This document shows, piece by piece, positions 36,407-44,584 of a DNA stretch of 53,152 bases (position 1 is its first letter; each line of letters begins with the position of its first letter). The stretch is from NCBI RefSeq assembly GCF_020667845.1, contig NZ_JAFMPQ010000037.1:1-53152 (forward strand). Reading direction: 5' to 3'. Origin of the DNA: Cognatishimia sp. F0-27 (GTDB lineage: Bacteria; Pseudomonadota; Alphaproteobacteria; Rhodobacterales; Rhodobacteraceae). Under the pieces are notes generated by a model. That model worked only from the letters and a program-made list of their open reading frames with translations. It ran no database searches and was not told the origin of the DNA. Made by a program: the position numbers and the translations under genes.

Positions 36407-37386
36407 AGCGCCGCGCTTTCCTGCTTGGCCCGGGCATAGTCTTCTGCGATCCGCGCCACCAGTGTTGCGGCGGGCACCACGTCACGCACTGCCCCGATCC
36501 CCTGACCTGCGCCCCAGATATCCTTCCAATTGCGCGGTTTCGAGGAGCCTTTTGAAAAATCCATGCGCGTTTGCGCGGAGTCGAGATTGTGCGGGTCGAG
36601 CCCGGCCTTGGCGATCGAAGGGGCGAGGTAATTGCCCGATACACCGGTAAAGAGCGCGGAGGTCACGATGTCTTCTGCGCCGCTTTCACAGATCATCGCC
36701 TTGTAGGCGGCGTCGGCTTGCGCCTCTTCGGTGGCGATGAATGGCGAGCCAACATAGCCGAAATCCGCGCCCAGCACCCGCGCGGCAAGAAGCGCCCGCC
36801 CGGTGGCAATCGCTCCCGAAAGGGCCAGCGGCCCGTCAAACCACGTGCGGATCTCGGCGATCAGGGCAAAGGGCGATTGCTGGCCCGCATGGCCACCGGC
36901 CCCGGCGGCCACCGCAACCAGCCCGTCGGCACCCTTGGCAATGGCTTTGCGCGCAAAGGTGTTGTTGATCACATCGTGCAGGACAACGCCGCCCGCGTCA
37001 TGCGCGGCCGCGTTGACCTCTTCGCGCGCGCCCAGCGAGGTGATCCAGACCGGCACTTTCCAGCGGGCGCAGATCTCCACATCGCGCATCAGCCGGGCAT
37101 TGGACCGATGCACGATCTGGTTGACCGCAAACGGCGCGGCGGGCGTGTCGGGGTTGGCCTGATTATGCGCGTCGAGCGCTTCGGTGATGCGGCGCAGCCA
37201 GGTTTCCAGCATCGCAGGCTCGCCCTCCGCCTCGCGGGCATTGAGGGCCGGAAAGCTGCCGATGATACCGGCCTTGCACTGGGCGATGACAAGCTCCGGC
37301 CCGGAAATGAGGAAAAGCGGCGCGCCGATCATCGGCAGGCGCAGTCCGGTCAGGGCGGCAGGCAAGGGAAGGTGATCTGGGCGCAT
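36403..37386 (-). CDS. Nitronate monooxygenase / 2-nitropropane dioxygenase family
   Basis: A 327-residue FMN-binding TIM-barrel protein. Conserved segments are LPMIGAPLFLISGPELVIA at the N-terminus and INNTFARKAIAKGADGLVAV. AAGAGGHAG is the phosphate-binding loop with the His used in catalysis, and LSGAIATGRALLAARVLGAD binds FMN. Members oxidise propionate-3-nitronate and related nitro compounds, or act as enoyl reductases, so the substrate is open. It is first in a three-gene unit with the histidine phosphatase and phosphotransferase. The start at 37386 removes a poorly conserved upstream extension. Confidence 0.88.
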   Translation of the reverse strand: MRPDHLPLPAALTGLRLPMIGAPLFLISGPELVIAQCKAGIIGSFPALNAREAEGEPAMLETWLRRITEALDAHNQANPDTPAAPFAVNQIVHRSNARLMRDVEICARWKVPVWITSLGAREEVNAAAHDAGGVVLHDVINNTFARKAIAKGADGLVAVAAGAGGHAGQQSPFALIAEIRTWFDGPLALSGAIATGRALLAARVLGADFGYVGSPFIATEEAQADAAYKAMICESGAEDIVTSALFTGVSGNYLAPSIAKAGLDPHNLDSAQTRMDFSKGSSKPRNWKDIWGAGQGIGAVRDVVPAATLVARIAEDYARAKQESAAL

Positions 37387-37482
37387 GGTCTGTCCGCTCG
37401 GTTGGGTTTTGGCGACGGTGCACCGCGCCGCGCCGATCCGCAAGCCGTGCGCGCGGTTCTTTCGGCCGGTGGCGTGCCGGTG

Positions 37483-38355
37483 TCAGCTGCGGCGTGCGGT
37501 GCCGGCGGTGCGGGTGGTCCACAGGGCGGCGGCAAGGATCAGCGTCGCGCCGATCACAAACGCGGCATTGGGCCGTTCGGCAAACACCGCCCAGCCCACG
37601 GCGGTTGTCATCACGAGGCTGAGATAACCCAGCGGCGCGAGGAACCCGGCTTCCGCCAGCGCATGGGCCCGGAGAAAACAGAGCTGCGCGCTTTGGGCAA
37701 AAAACCCGATTGCGAGAAGTGGCACCCAGTCTGCCGCGGTCACAGGCACCCAGCTCAAGAAGGCCAGGGGCGCGCTGAACAGGGTCAGCCCCCCGGTGTA
37801 GAAAGCCATCATCACGACGGTCGGCGTGCCCGCCAGAGCCCGCGTCAGGATCACCGCGAGAGAGCCGAAGACCACCGTTGCCAGAGCGGCCAGAAGGGCC
37901 GCAGACGGGGCGGCCATCTGCGCGGGGTTCACCGCGACGAGCACGCCCACAAAGGCCACGAGAGCCGCGAGCCAGCGCCGGGCCGGAATCCGTTCGTGCA
38001 GCAACAGCGCCGCGAGCGCCATCATGACGAAGGGTCGCGTGAACCCGATCGCCGAGAACAACGCGAACGGCATGCGCGCCAGTGCAAAGAAGCTGGCCGA
38101 AAGCGCCAGCATCGACGCCGCAACCCGCGCTAGGTGCAACACCGGCTTGTCGACGCCGCGGAACGCGCGCCTGTCGCGCCAGATCCAAGGGGCAATCAGC
38201 GCCAGCCCGACGCAGGCGCGCAGAAACACGAGCTGTGCCGGGCCATAGTCGAGGCCCATCGCCTTCACGATGCTCAGCGCCCAGATGTTGAGCGCCATGT
38301 CCGCGAGGATCCACGCGCCCCCGGCGAGGTTGCGCGGGTCGCGCGCCGCCGTCAT
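37483..38355 (-). CDS. EamA/DMT-superfamily transporter
   Basis: A 290-residue integral membrane protein with about ten hydrophobic helices arranged as two EamA repeats. The first repeat contains VFLRACVGLALIAPW and LLLHERIPARRWLAALVAFVGVLVAV, and the second SLVMTTAVGWAVFAERPNAAFVIGATLILAA. EamA proteins export or exchange small metabolites such as amino acids or nucleobases; the substrate cannot be predicted. It lies 7 bp downstream of the PIG-L gene on the same strand, suggesting it is the third gene of the ROK-PIG-L unit. Confidence 0.9.
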   Translation of the reverse strand: MTAARDPRNLAGGAWILADMALNIWALSIVKAMGLDYGPAQLVFLRACVGLALIAPWIWRDRRAFRGVDKPVLHLARVAASMLALSASFFALARMPFALFSAIGFTRPFVMMALAALLLHERIPARRWLAALVAFVGVLVAVNPAQMAAPSAALLAALATVVFGSLAVILTRALAGTPTVVMMAFYTGGLTLFSAPLAFLSWVPVTAADWVPLLAIGFFAQSAQLCFLRAHALAEAGFLAPLGYLSLVMTTAVGWAVFAERPNAAFVIGATLILAAALWTTRTAGTARRS

Positions 38356-38362
38356 GCGGGCC

Positions 38363-40687
38363 TCAGCCGCGCCGGGCGCAAAGATTGGCCATCAGGCGGA
38401 AGGCGCCGGGCACGAGTTTTTCCATTTGGTGATGCAGGATCAGCGCGCAGTGAATGTGGCGCCCCTTGCCGAAATCTCCGCAGAGCAGCGCGCCTTGATG
38501 GGGGTCTTCGTCGGGGTCGGCCATGGACAGCAGCGGCGTGTAGGCATCGTCCCAGGATTTGGCAAAATAGAGGCCGCGTTCCTTGTGCCATCCGGTCCAG
38601 TCCTCGGGCGTGATCGTGTTGGGGTGTTCAAGACAGGGATGCGCGCCGAGCGGCGTCACGACGGCGTTCTGGTCGGTGACGCGCCAGCGCAGCGAGGGCT
38701 GGCCGATTTCGAGCCGCGCGGGCATGGCGTCCGGCGCCCAATTGTCCCAGGGGCGGTGATAGAGCGTGACAAGGGTGCCGCCGCGGGCCACCCAGTCGCG
38801 GATGCGCGGCCATGCGTCGGCCAGCCCGGCGCGGAATTTCAGCGCGAAGATCCCGACAACCAGCGTGTCGTAGGCCTCCAGCCCGATATCGGAGCCAAGC
38901 GCCGTGTCGGAGACCGCGTCCACCGTGCAGCCCATCCTGTCGAGCCAGTGGCCGACGCGGTCCCGCTCCGCGCCGATATAGCCGATGCGCGCATCGGGCA
39001 GGGCCGCGTCGAGCACGCGCACCTGCACCTGCGCCGGGGTTGTCAGGGCGCGATGGTCGACATGGTCATGGACGATCCGACGCACCGTGCTGGCAGGGCG
39101 CCCGGCCACGGTGATCGGCAGGGTATAGAGCCCATCGGCCACCTCTCCGGGCAAGCTGATGCGCAGGCCGCCCTGGATCGTCTCCTGGGTCCAGCCATCG
39201 GGCAGGGCGAGTTGCGTCTCGGCATCTGCGGGGGCAATGTCCGTCATCGGCACATCCACCGTGCGGCGTGTTGCAGCGCGGTTCACCACATCGGTGGGGC
39301 GGCCCGGTGTGACCGCATGATCGGGCAGCACCACGGGTGGCACTTCGAGAGGCAGGTCGATGGCGGCCATCACGCCGCGCGCCTCGATGGCAAGCCGCAG
39401 CGCCGGGGCCGCGGGCCGTTCGGGGTCGTGGAATGCGGGATAGGGATCGCTGACAGGCGCGCCGCTCAGCGTCACACTGTCCCCGGCGGGTGTGTGGTGC
39501 CAGCCCGCCGGGAGCGTGAGGCCGGTGTGCAGCCGGTCCGCCATGCCCGGTGCGCTTTCGATGGCGACGCGGGTGCTGTCCGATTGGCGCAGCCAGTCGC
39601 GGTCCAGACGGCCGCGGGCCTCGACGCCGGAGGCATGGAGGATCACGCGCGACAGTTGTGTGATCTTGCGGGCAACCCGGTGCGCGTGTTCTGGAGCAGG
39701 GTCAAACCCCTGAAGGCAGGACAGCGCGGCGGCCGCCTCGGTCAGGACCTCCGCCCGGTCCGGAAAGGCGGCAAGGGCCGCATCGATATGGGTTTGCGCG
39801 CGGTCGCAGGCCGCGTGGCCAAGCGCGCCAAGCGTGGCCGGCAGACCCGCCGCGAGGCGGTCATCGGGTCCGGGCACGTGGCTTTCGGCAAGGTGCAGCG
39901 GCCAGTCCTGTCCGGTGCCCGGCGGCGTCCAGCGACCCATGCCTTGCGTCGCGTGAAAGACCCGCGATTGCTGACCGATCCGGGCAAAGGAGAACCCGGT
40001 GACCGGGTCCTCCCCAGCCGCCACGATCCGCAGCGTTTCGGGCGGTGGGGGAAGGTCGTCATCATAGGCCTGACCCGCGCCGGACCACGCGGGGAGATAG
40101 AGCTTTGACACCTGCCAGACGGGCAGGGTGCATCCGGCAAAACCGGGATCGGCCGCCAGACCCATCACCTGATGCGCGGCCTGCGTCATTGCCCGGTGAT
40201 GGCCGTGCTGGCCGGGAATGTCGAGGAAGGTCGGGCAGAGGATGTCGGGCCGTTCGGTGCGCACGATCTCGACGAACCGCGCCAATGTGCGCGCTTCGCC
40301 CCATCGGGATATGGTCTCCACGCCGGACTTGGAGAAACCGAAGTCAAAGAGCGTGTCGTCGGCGGTTTGAGAATGCCAGTAGAGCCGCATGTTCAGCCGG
40401 TCGGCGGCGCGTTCCATTTCGGCGGTGCGCAACACGCCCAGGGCTTCGCTGGCCTCCGTGCCGATATCGTTCTGGCCCCCCTCGCCACGGGTGGAACAGG
40501 CATAGCTCAGCGCGATGCCGTCGAGCAGCCAGAGCGCCGCCAGCATCGAAGAGGTTTCGTCATCCGGATGGGCGCCGGATTGCATGAAGGACAGGGTCGA
40601 GCGCAATCCGGCAAGCGCTTCCCATAGGGCCACGATGCGCGGTCGGCTTGCGTCCCGGCGGATCCGGTCCGGGTCAGAGAGGGGCAT
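38363..40687 (-). CDS. PIG-L family deacetylase fused to a glutamine-amidotransferase-like domain
   Basis: A 774-residue protein. The N-terminal 260 residues are a LmbE/PIG-L zinc deacetylase: GAHPDDE (residues 38-44) supplies two zinc ligands and the catalytic Asp, STRGEGGQND (65-74) lines the pocket, and HGHHRAM (161-167) supplies the third ligand. A middle region of about 300 residues is beta-rich and unassigned. The C-terminal 210 residues (from RIGYIGAERDRVGHWLD, with YDTLVVGIFAL and WVARGGTLVTLYHR) look like a class I glutamine-amidotransferase/ThuA-type flavodoxin-like fold. The family removes N-acetyl groups from amino-sugar conjugates. There is no signal peptide, so it probably acts in the cytoplasm on what the adjacent ABC transporter imports. 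It lies downstream of the ROK gene. Confidence 0.9.
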   Translation of the reverse strand: MPLSDPDRIRRDASRPRIVALWEALAGLRSTLSFMQSGAHPDDETSSMLAALWLLDGIALSYACSTRGEGGQNDIGTEASEALGVLRTAEMERAADRLNMRLYWHSQTADDTLFDFGFSKSGVETISRWGEARTLARFVEIVRTERPDILCPTFLDIPGQHGHHRAMTQAAHQVMGLAADPGFAGCTLPVWQVSKLYLPAWSGAGQAYDDDLPPPPETLRIVAAGEDPVTGFSFARIGQQSRVFHATQGMGRWTPPGTGQDWPLHLAESHVPGPDDRLAAGLPATLGALGHAACDRAQTHIDAALAAFPDRAEVLTEAAAALSCLQGFDPAPEHAHRVARKITQLSRVILHASGVEARGRLDRDWLRQSDSTRVAIESAPGMADRLHTGLTLPAGWHHTPAGDSVTLSGAPVSDPYPAFHDPERPAAPALRLAIEARGVMAAIDLPLEVPPVVLPDHAVTPGRPTDVVNRAATRRTVDVPMTDIAPADAETQLALPDGWTQETIQGGLRISLPGEVADGLYTLPITVAGRPASTVRRIVHDHVDHRALTTPAQVQVRVLDAALPDARIGYIGAERDRVGHWLDRMGCTVDAVSDTALGSDIGLEAYDTLVVGIFALKFRAGLADAWPRIRDWVARGGTLVTLYHRPWDNWAPDAMPARLEIGQPSLRWRVTDQNAVVTPLGAHPCLEHPNTITPEDWTGWHKERGLYFAKSWDDAYTPLLSMADPDEDPHQGALLCGDFGKGRHIHCALILHHQMEKLVPGAFRLMANLCARRG

Positions 40688-40765
40688 GGCGGAGTGTCCT
40701 TTCCGGGTCTTGACGGGGCTGGCCGTCTGCGGTGGCTCTTGGCGCGCCGGGGGGCCTTCCGGTCC

Positions 40766-41935
40766 TCACAACGCAGCCGCGCGCGGCGAGTAGGCGCGGT
40801 TGAGAATAAGCGAGGCCGCCCCGATCGTTGCGGTCATGCGGCCCGATGCGCCACGCATCAGGCGCGGAAGGGGATTGTCGTCGCGCGCCGAGACCGAGCC
40901 AGCCGGCGGCGTGGTGGCGGCGATCAGATCGTCGAGCAGTGCGGCGGGCATGGCCCCTCCAAGGATCACGGTTTGCGGATCAAACAGGTTCTCGATGATG
41001 TGCAGGGCTTGCCCGAGGGCGGCTGCGGCTTCGGCGATCCAGTCGCGCAGCGCGGCATCCCCGGCCCGGTGCAGCGCATCCAGCGCGGCGACGTCCGGCG
41101 CGTGCCGCCCCGAGGCGGCGAGATGGGCCTGCACCGACACCCGGCTGAGACAGCTTTCGAGCGGGGCAGGGCCGGTCTTGGTGGTCACCGGGATGTGCCC
41201 GATCTCACCGGCATTCCCGAAGGCCCCGGTGACAAGCTGTCCGGCGGAGACGAGGCCAAGCCCGAGGCCGGTTCCGAAATAGAGATAGGCGTAGCTGTGC
41301 ACCGCGCGCGCAACACCGCCGATCCGCTCGGCCATGGCGGCGGCGTTGGCGTCGTTGCTGAGTTCGATGGGCAGCCCCAGCGCGGTCTCGAAGAGCACCT
41401 CCGGAGCGACTGTCTGCCATCCCGGCAGGTCCGCGCTGTGCCCGGCAAGCCCGGTTTGTCCGAAAGGGCCGGGCATCACCACACCGGCCCCCATCAGCAG
41501 GCCGGGATCAACGCCGGTTTTGGCGAGCATCGCGTCGCGCATGGTGCCGACGATGCCAAGAACCGCCGACGGGGTCGGATCGTCCAGTGCGCGGCGCCGG
41601 GTGATCACCGGCTCGCCGCTCAGATCGAGCAGCGCCGTGAACACGGCGGCCGGACGCACCTCTACGCCAAGCGCGTAGCCGCCCTTGGGGTTGACGCCAT
41701 ATTGCACCGCCGGAAGCCCGCGCCCGGAGACCTGCGTGCCGGTTTCGACCAGCAGCCCCTCTGCGGTCAGTTCGGCGATGATGTTGCTGATGGCCTGGGT
41801 CGAGAGGCCAAGCGCCCGGGCGAGCTGCGCACGGCCCATGGCCCCTTGCGATTTGATATGCCCAAGCACCGCCTGACGGTTCGTCATGCGCGAGCGTTCG
41901 GCGTTCGAGCCTTGCGGAAACGGCGCGGAGATCAT
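40766..41935 (-). CDS. ROK-family transcriptional repressor
   Basis: A 389-residue NagC/XylR-type regulator. The N-terminal winged helix (about residues 17-70) includes LARALGLSTQAISNIIAEL. A ROK sugar-binding/kinase-like domain follows with SNDANAAAMAE, YFGTGLGLGLV and GNAGEIGHIPV. The canonical ROK zinc motif CxCGxxGCxE is absent: the segment after EIGHIPV reads TTKTGPAPLESCL. The predicted start at 41935 would leave almost no leader, because the -10 lies at 41943; M17 at 41887 is an alternative that keeps the whole helix-turn-helix. It is divergent from the binding-protein operon and probably represses both directions. Confidence 0.93.
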   Translation of the reverse strand: MISAPFPQGSNAERSRMTNRQAVLGHIKSQGAMGRAQLARALGLSTQAISNIIAELTAEGLLVETGTQVSGRGLPAVQYGVNPKGGYALGVEVRPAAVFTALLDLSGEPVITRRRALDDPTPSAVLGIVGTMRDAMLAKTGVDPGLLMGAGVVMPGPFGQTGLAGHSADLPGWQTVAPEVLFETALGLPIELSNDANAAAMAERIGGVARAVHSYAYLYFGTGLGLGLVSAGQLVTGAFGNAGEIGHIPVTTKTGPAPLESCLSRVSVQAHLAASGRHAPDVAALDALHRAGDAALRDWIAEAAAALGQALHIIENLFDPQTVILGGAMPAALLDDLIAATTPPAGSVSARDDNPLPRLMRGASGRMTATIGAASLILNRAYSPRAAAL

Positions 41936-41942
41936 GCCTCTG

Positions 41943-41988
41943 GGATTAACTCAAGCGGGTTGATAGCTCAAGTGGTTTGAGTTAATAT
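41943..41988. promoter_or_regulatory. Symmetric divergent promoter with two ROK operators
   Basis: Plus strand: -35 TTGATA (41960-41965), 17-base spacer, -10 TAATAT (41983-41988). Minus strand: -35 TTGAGC (41966-41971), 17-base spacer, -10 TAATCC (41943-41948). Two inverted repeats of form CTCAA-N5-TTGAG lie at 41950-41964 (last base differs) and 41967-41981 (perfect), 17 bp apart, one inside each spacer. An outer inverted repeat ATTAACTCAA/TTGAGTTAAT frames the whole. Confidence 0.82.
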
Positions 41989-42051
41989 CGGCGCAAGGCA
42001 GGGTTGCGCAGCATGAGAGACGCGCCCGCCACCGCCAACGGGAGATTGCGC

Positions 42052-43326
42052 ATGTTCAAGACCATCACGGGAAAGTCCGTCCGGGGCGTCGCCCTCGCCA
42101 GTGCCACCAGCGCGGCGCTGTTCGCCGCAAGTGCCGCTGACGCGGTCGAGATCGAATACTGGCAGTATTTCTTTGACGCCCGGGTCACGGCGATGGAGCA
42201 GCTGATCGAGAATTTCCAGGCGGCCAATCCCGATATCACGGTGACGATGACGCATTTCCCCTATGCGGATTACCGCACCAAGGTGGCGGCCGCGGTGCCT
42301 GCGGGCGAAGGGCCGGACGTGGTGCAGCTGTTTTACGGATGGTTGAACGACTACAAGGAAGCTCAGTTGATCCAGCCGCTCCCGGCGGACACGTTCCCGG
42401 CGGCGGAAATTGACGAGGCGTTCTTCCCGATGGTGCAGGCGATGAAGGAGGGTGACCGGTATTGGGCGCTCCCGACCGCCGTGCGCTCATTGGCGCTGTT
42501 TTACAACGAGCGTCTGTTCGAGGAGGCGGGCATCGACGGGCCGCCGGAAACGCTCGACGAGCTGGTTGAGACCGCGGCGGCACTGACCAAGCGCGACGGC
42601 GCGGGCAATATCACGCAAGTGGGCATCACCGCAGGCATGACCGCACAGGATCACCACTGGTGGCGCGAAGGCCTGATCCGCCAATTCGGTGGCGAACCCT
42701 ATGTGGATGATTACCAGACGGTGAATTACAACAGCGACGCGGGCAAGGCGGCGCTCGGTTTCTACACCGATCTGTTCATGGGGGACGACGCGGTTTCGGC
42801 GGTCGGGTTCATGGACGAGCCGCAGGCCGCCTTCAAGGCGGGCCGCGCGGGCATGCATATCGACGGGTCCTTCCGCATCGGATCGCTCAACAACACGCGC
42901 GGGCTCAAATGGGGCGTCACGGAGCTTCCGGCCACGGCCGACGGGGCGCAGTCAAATTATTCGTCCTACTGGGTGAATGCGATCACCACCAAGGCCGAAG
43001 GCGAGAAATACGACGCGGCCGTGAAGTTCATGCAGTATATCACCTCTGACGAAGCCATGCAGATCTGGCTCGACGTGGTGGGCGAGTTGCCGGCAAAGCC
43101 GTCGGTGGGCCTCACCGAGGAGAACGCACAGAACGAGGTTTTCGGGCCGTTCATCCGTGGTCTGGAATACGCCCATACCACGAAATTCGTGAACGAAAGC
43201 GCTCAGCGTCAGCTCATGGTGGAAATGATCGAGCGGATGACGCTTCAGGATATGCCGCTTGAGGAGAGCCTCGCCATTGCCGCCGAAGCGGAGCAGAAGA
43301 TCCTCGACGCGGCTTACAAGGAATAA
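42052..43326 (+). CDS. ABC transporter extracellular solute-binding protein (family 1)
   Basis: A 424-residue periplasmic binding protein for a carbohydrate-type ABC importer. The signal peptide (MFKTITGKSVRGVALASATS onward) is cleaved near residues 28-31 (ASAADA before VEIEYWQYF). The mature protein shows cluster-1 SBP features: ALPTAVRSLALFYNERLFEEA, the aromatic-rich YSSYWVNAITT, and a C-terminal helix set. The start at 42052 follows GGGAGA and leaves a standard signal sequence; the longer frame from 42004 does not. It is first in the operon after the ROK-controlled promoter. The ligand is unknown. Confidence 0.93.
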   Translation: MFKTITGKSVRGVALASATSAALFAASAADAVEIEYWQYFFDARVTAMEQLIENFQAANPDITVTMTHFPYADYRTKVAAAVPAGEGPDVVQLFYGWLNDYKEAQLIQPLPADTFPAAEIDEAFFPMVQAMKEGDRYWALPTAVRSLALFYNERLFEEAGIDGPPETLDELVETAAALTKRDGAGNITQVGITAGMTAQDHHWWREGLIRQFGGEPYVDDYQTVNYNSDAGKAALGFYTDLFMGDDAVSAVGFMDEPQAAFKAGRAGMHIDGSFRIGSLNNTRGLKWGVTELPATADGAQSNYSSYWVNAITTKAEGEKYDAAVKFMQYITSDEAMQIWLDVVGELPAKPSVGLTEENAQNEVFGPFIRGLEYAHTTKFVNESAQRQLMVEMIERMTLQDMPLEESLAIAAEAEQKILDAAYKE

Positions 43327-43339
43327 CCGAACCTCCCTG

Positions 43340-43368
43340 CCGGCGCCCGCCTATTCCCGGGGCGCCGG
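43340..43368 (+). promoter_or_regulatory. Hairpin after the binding-protein gene (1)
   Basis: CCGGCGCCC (43340-43348) pairs perfectly with GGGCGCCGG (43360-43368) across an 11-base loop, 14 bp after the stop codon. Hairpins here typically stabilise the upstream message or attenuate transcription, giving more binding protein than permease. Confidence 0.7.
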
Positions 43369-43383
43369 GTTTCCCGACCGACT

Positions 43384-43430
43384 CTCGGGGCGTTCTGGTC
43401 TGATACGTGCAGGCCGCGCCCCGAGCTTTT
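43384..43430 (+). promoter_or_regulatory. Hairpin after the binding-protein gene (2), with short T tract
   Basis: CTCGGGGCG (43384-43392) pairs perfectly with CGCCCCGAG (43417-43425) across a 24-base loop. It is followed by CTTTT, which could act as a leaky terminator before the permease genes. Confidence 0.6.
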
Positions 43431-43545
43431 CCCGGACGCCTGGCATCGCGGCCCTGGATCCCCGCGCATCGGCCCCGCCACGGCACGCCGCCAGACCCGC
43501 GGCATTGGTCCGCGCCGAATTCGCCTCCACAGCAAGCAGCACCGC

Positions 43546-44433
43546 ATGTATCGCAACCTGACCATCAAGCAAAAACAGATCGTCTGGGCGTGGGCTTTTC
43601 TCGCAATCCCGGTCCTGTTTTACGGCGTGATCCGGTTCTATCCCACCGGCAACGCCTTTTTGATCTCGTTCCAGAACTGGAATCTGCTGGGTGATCGCAC
43701 ATGGGCCGGTCTCGAAAACTATCGTGAATTGTGGAACGATCCGGTGTTCTGGCAGGTGTTCCGGAACACCTTTGCCTATCTTCTGATCGGCACGCCGGTG
43801 AGCCTCGTGATCAGCTTCGTGATCGCCTATCACCTCGACAAGACGCGGTTCATGCACGGGTTTCTGCGCATGTTGTATTTCCTGCCATTCATGACCTCGG
43901 CGGTGGCGATGGCCTGGGTCTGGCGCTGGTTCTACCAGCCGGTGCCGATCGGGCTGTTCAACAATCTCCTGGCCTCCGTCGGGCTCTCTCAGGTGGCCTT
44001 CCTCAATTCGACGACCAACGCGCTGCCATCGGTTCTCGCGCCCGCTGTCTGGGCGGGGCTCGGGTTCCAGGTGATCATCTTCATGGCCGGGCTGCGGGCC
44101 ATTCCGGTCAGCTATTACGAGGCGGCGCGGATCGACGGGGTCGGCTGGTGGACACAGCTCACGCAGATCACCCTGCCGCTGTTGCGCCCGACACTGGTGT
44201 TTATCGTCGTGTTTTCCTCCATCGGGTTCCTGCGGATTTTCGATCATGTGTTCAACATGACGACGAACAACCCGGGCGGGCCGCTGAATTCGACCAAACC
44301 GCTGGTGCTGATGATTTATGACACGGCCTTCAACGGCTTCAACATGGGCTATGCCGCGGCGCAGACGGTGGTGTTGTTCACCATCCTGCTGATCGTGTCG
44401 CTGTTGCAGCTCTGGATCCTGAGGAGCGACTGA
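43546..44433 (+). CDS. Carbohydrate ABC transporter permease (MalF/UgpA type)
   Basis: A 295-residue inner-membrane permease with six predicted helices. The first is IVWAWAFLAIPVLFYGVI. The cytoplasmic EAA loop that contacts the ATPase is YYEAARIDGVGWWTQLTQI, followed by the conserved proline-leucine helix. It pairs with the permease at 44585. The start at 43546 (MYRNLTIKQKQ) follows the two hairpins. It belongs to the binding-protein-dependent CUT1 class. Confidence 0.95.
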   Translation: MYRNLTIKQKQIVWAWAFLAIPVLFYGVIRFYPTGNAFLISFQNWNLLGDRTWAGLENYRELWNDPVFWQVFRNTFAYLLIGTPVSLVISFVIAYHLDKTRFMHGFLRMLYFLPFMTSAVAMAWVWRWFYQPVPIGLFNNLLASVGLSQVAFLNSTTNALPSVLAPAVWAGLGFQVIIFMAGLRAIPVSYYEAARIDGVGWWTQLTQITLPLLRPTLVFIVVFSSIGFLRIFDHVFNMTTNNPGGPLNSTKPLVLMIYDTAFNGFNMGYAAAQTVVLFTILLIVSLLQLWILRSD

Positions 44434-44584
44434 TGCGCATGCGGCTGATACCGATGGGTCGGACCGGGCTGCGCCCTGCGAAGGCGGGCTGGTGCAGCGT
44501 TGATCGGCGTGGGACAGACCCGTGGCAGGCGTCGCGCATCACGGGCGCCGGGGCAGGCCTGCTGGGCCGCGGGGGCGCGCGCGC

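Noticed and set aside
38270-40108. 612-residue plus-strand frame opposite the PIG-L gene
   Set aside because: It is an antisense shadow rich in Arg, His and Gly, while the minus strand carries AHPDDE and HGHH motifs.
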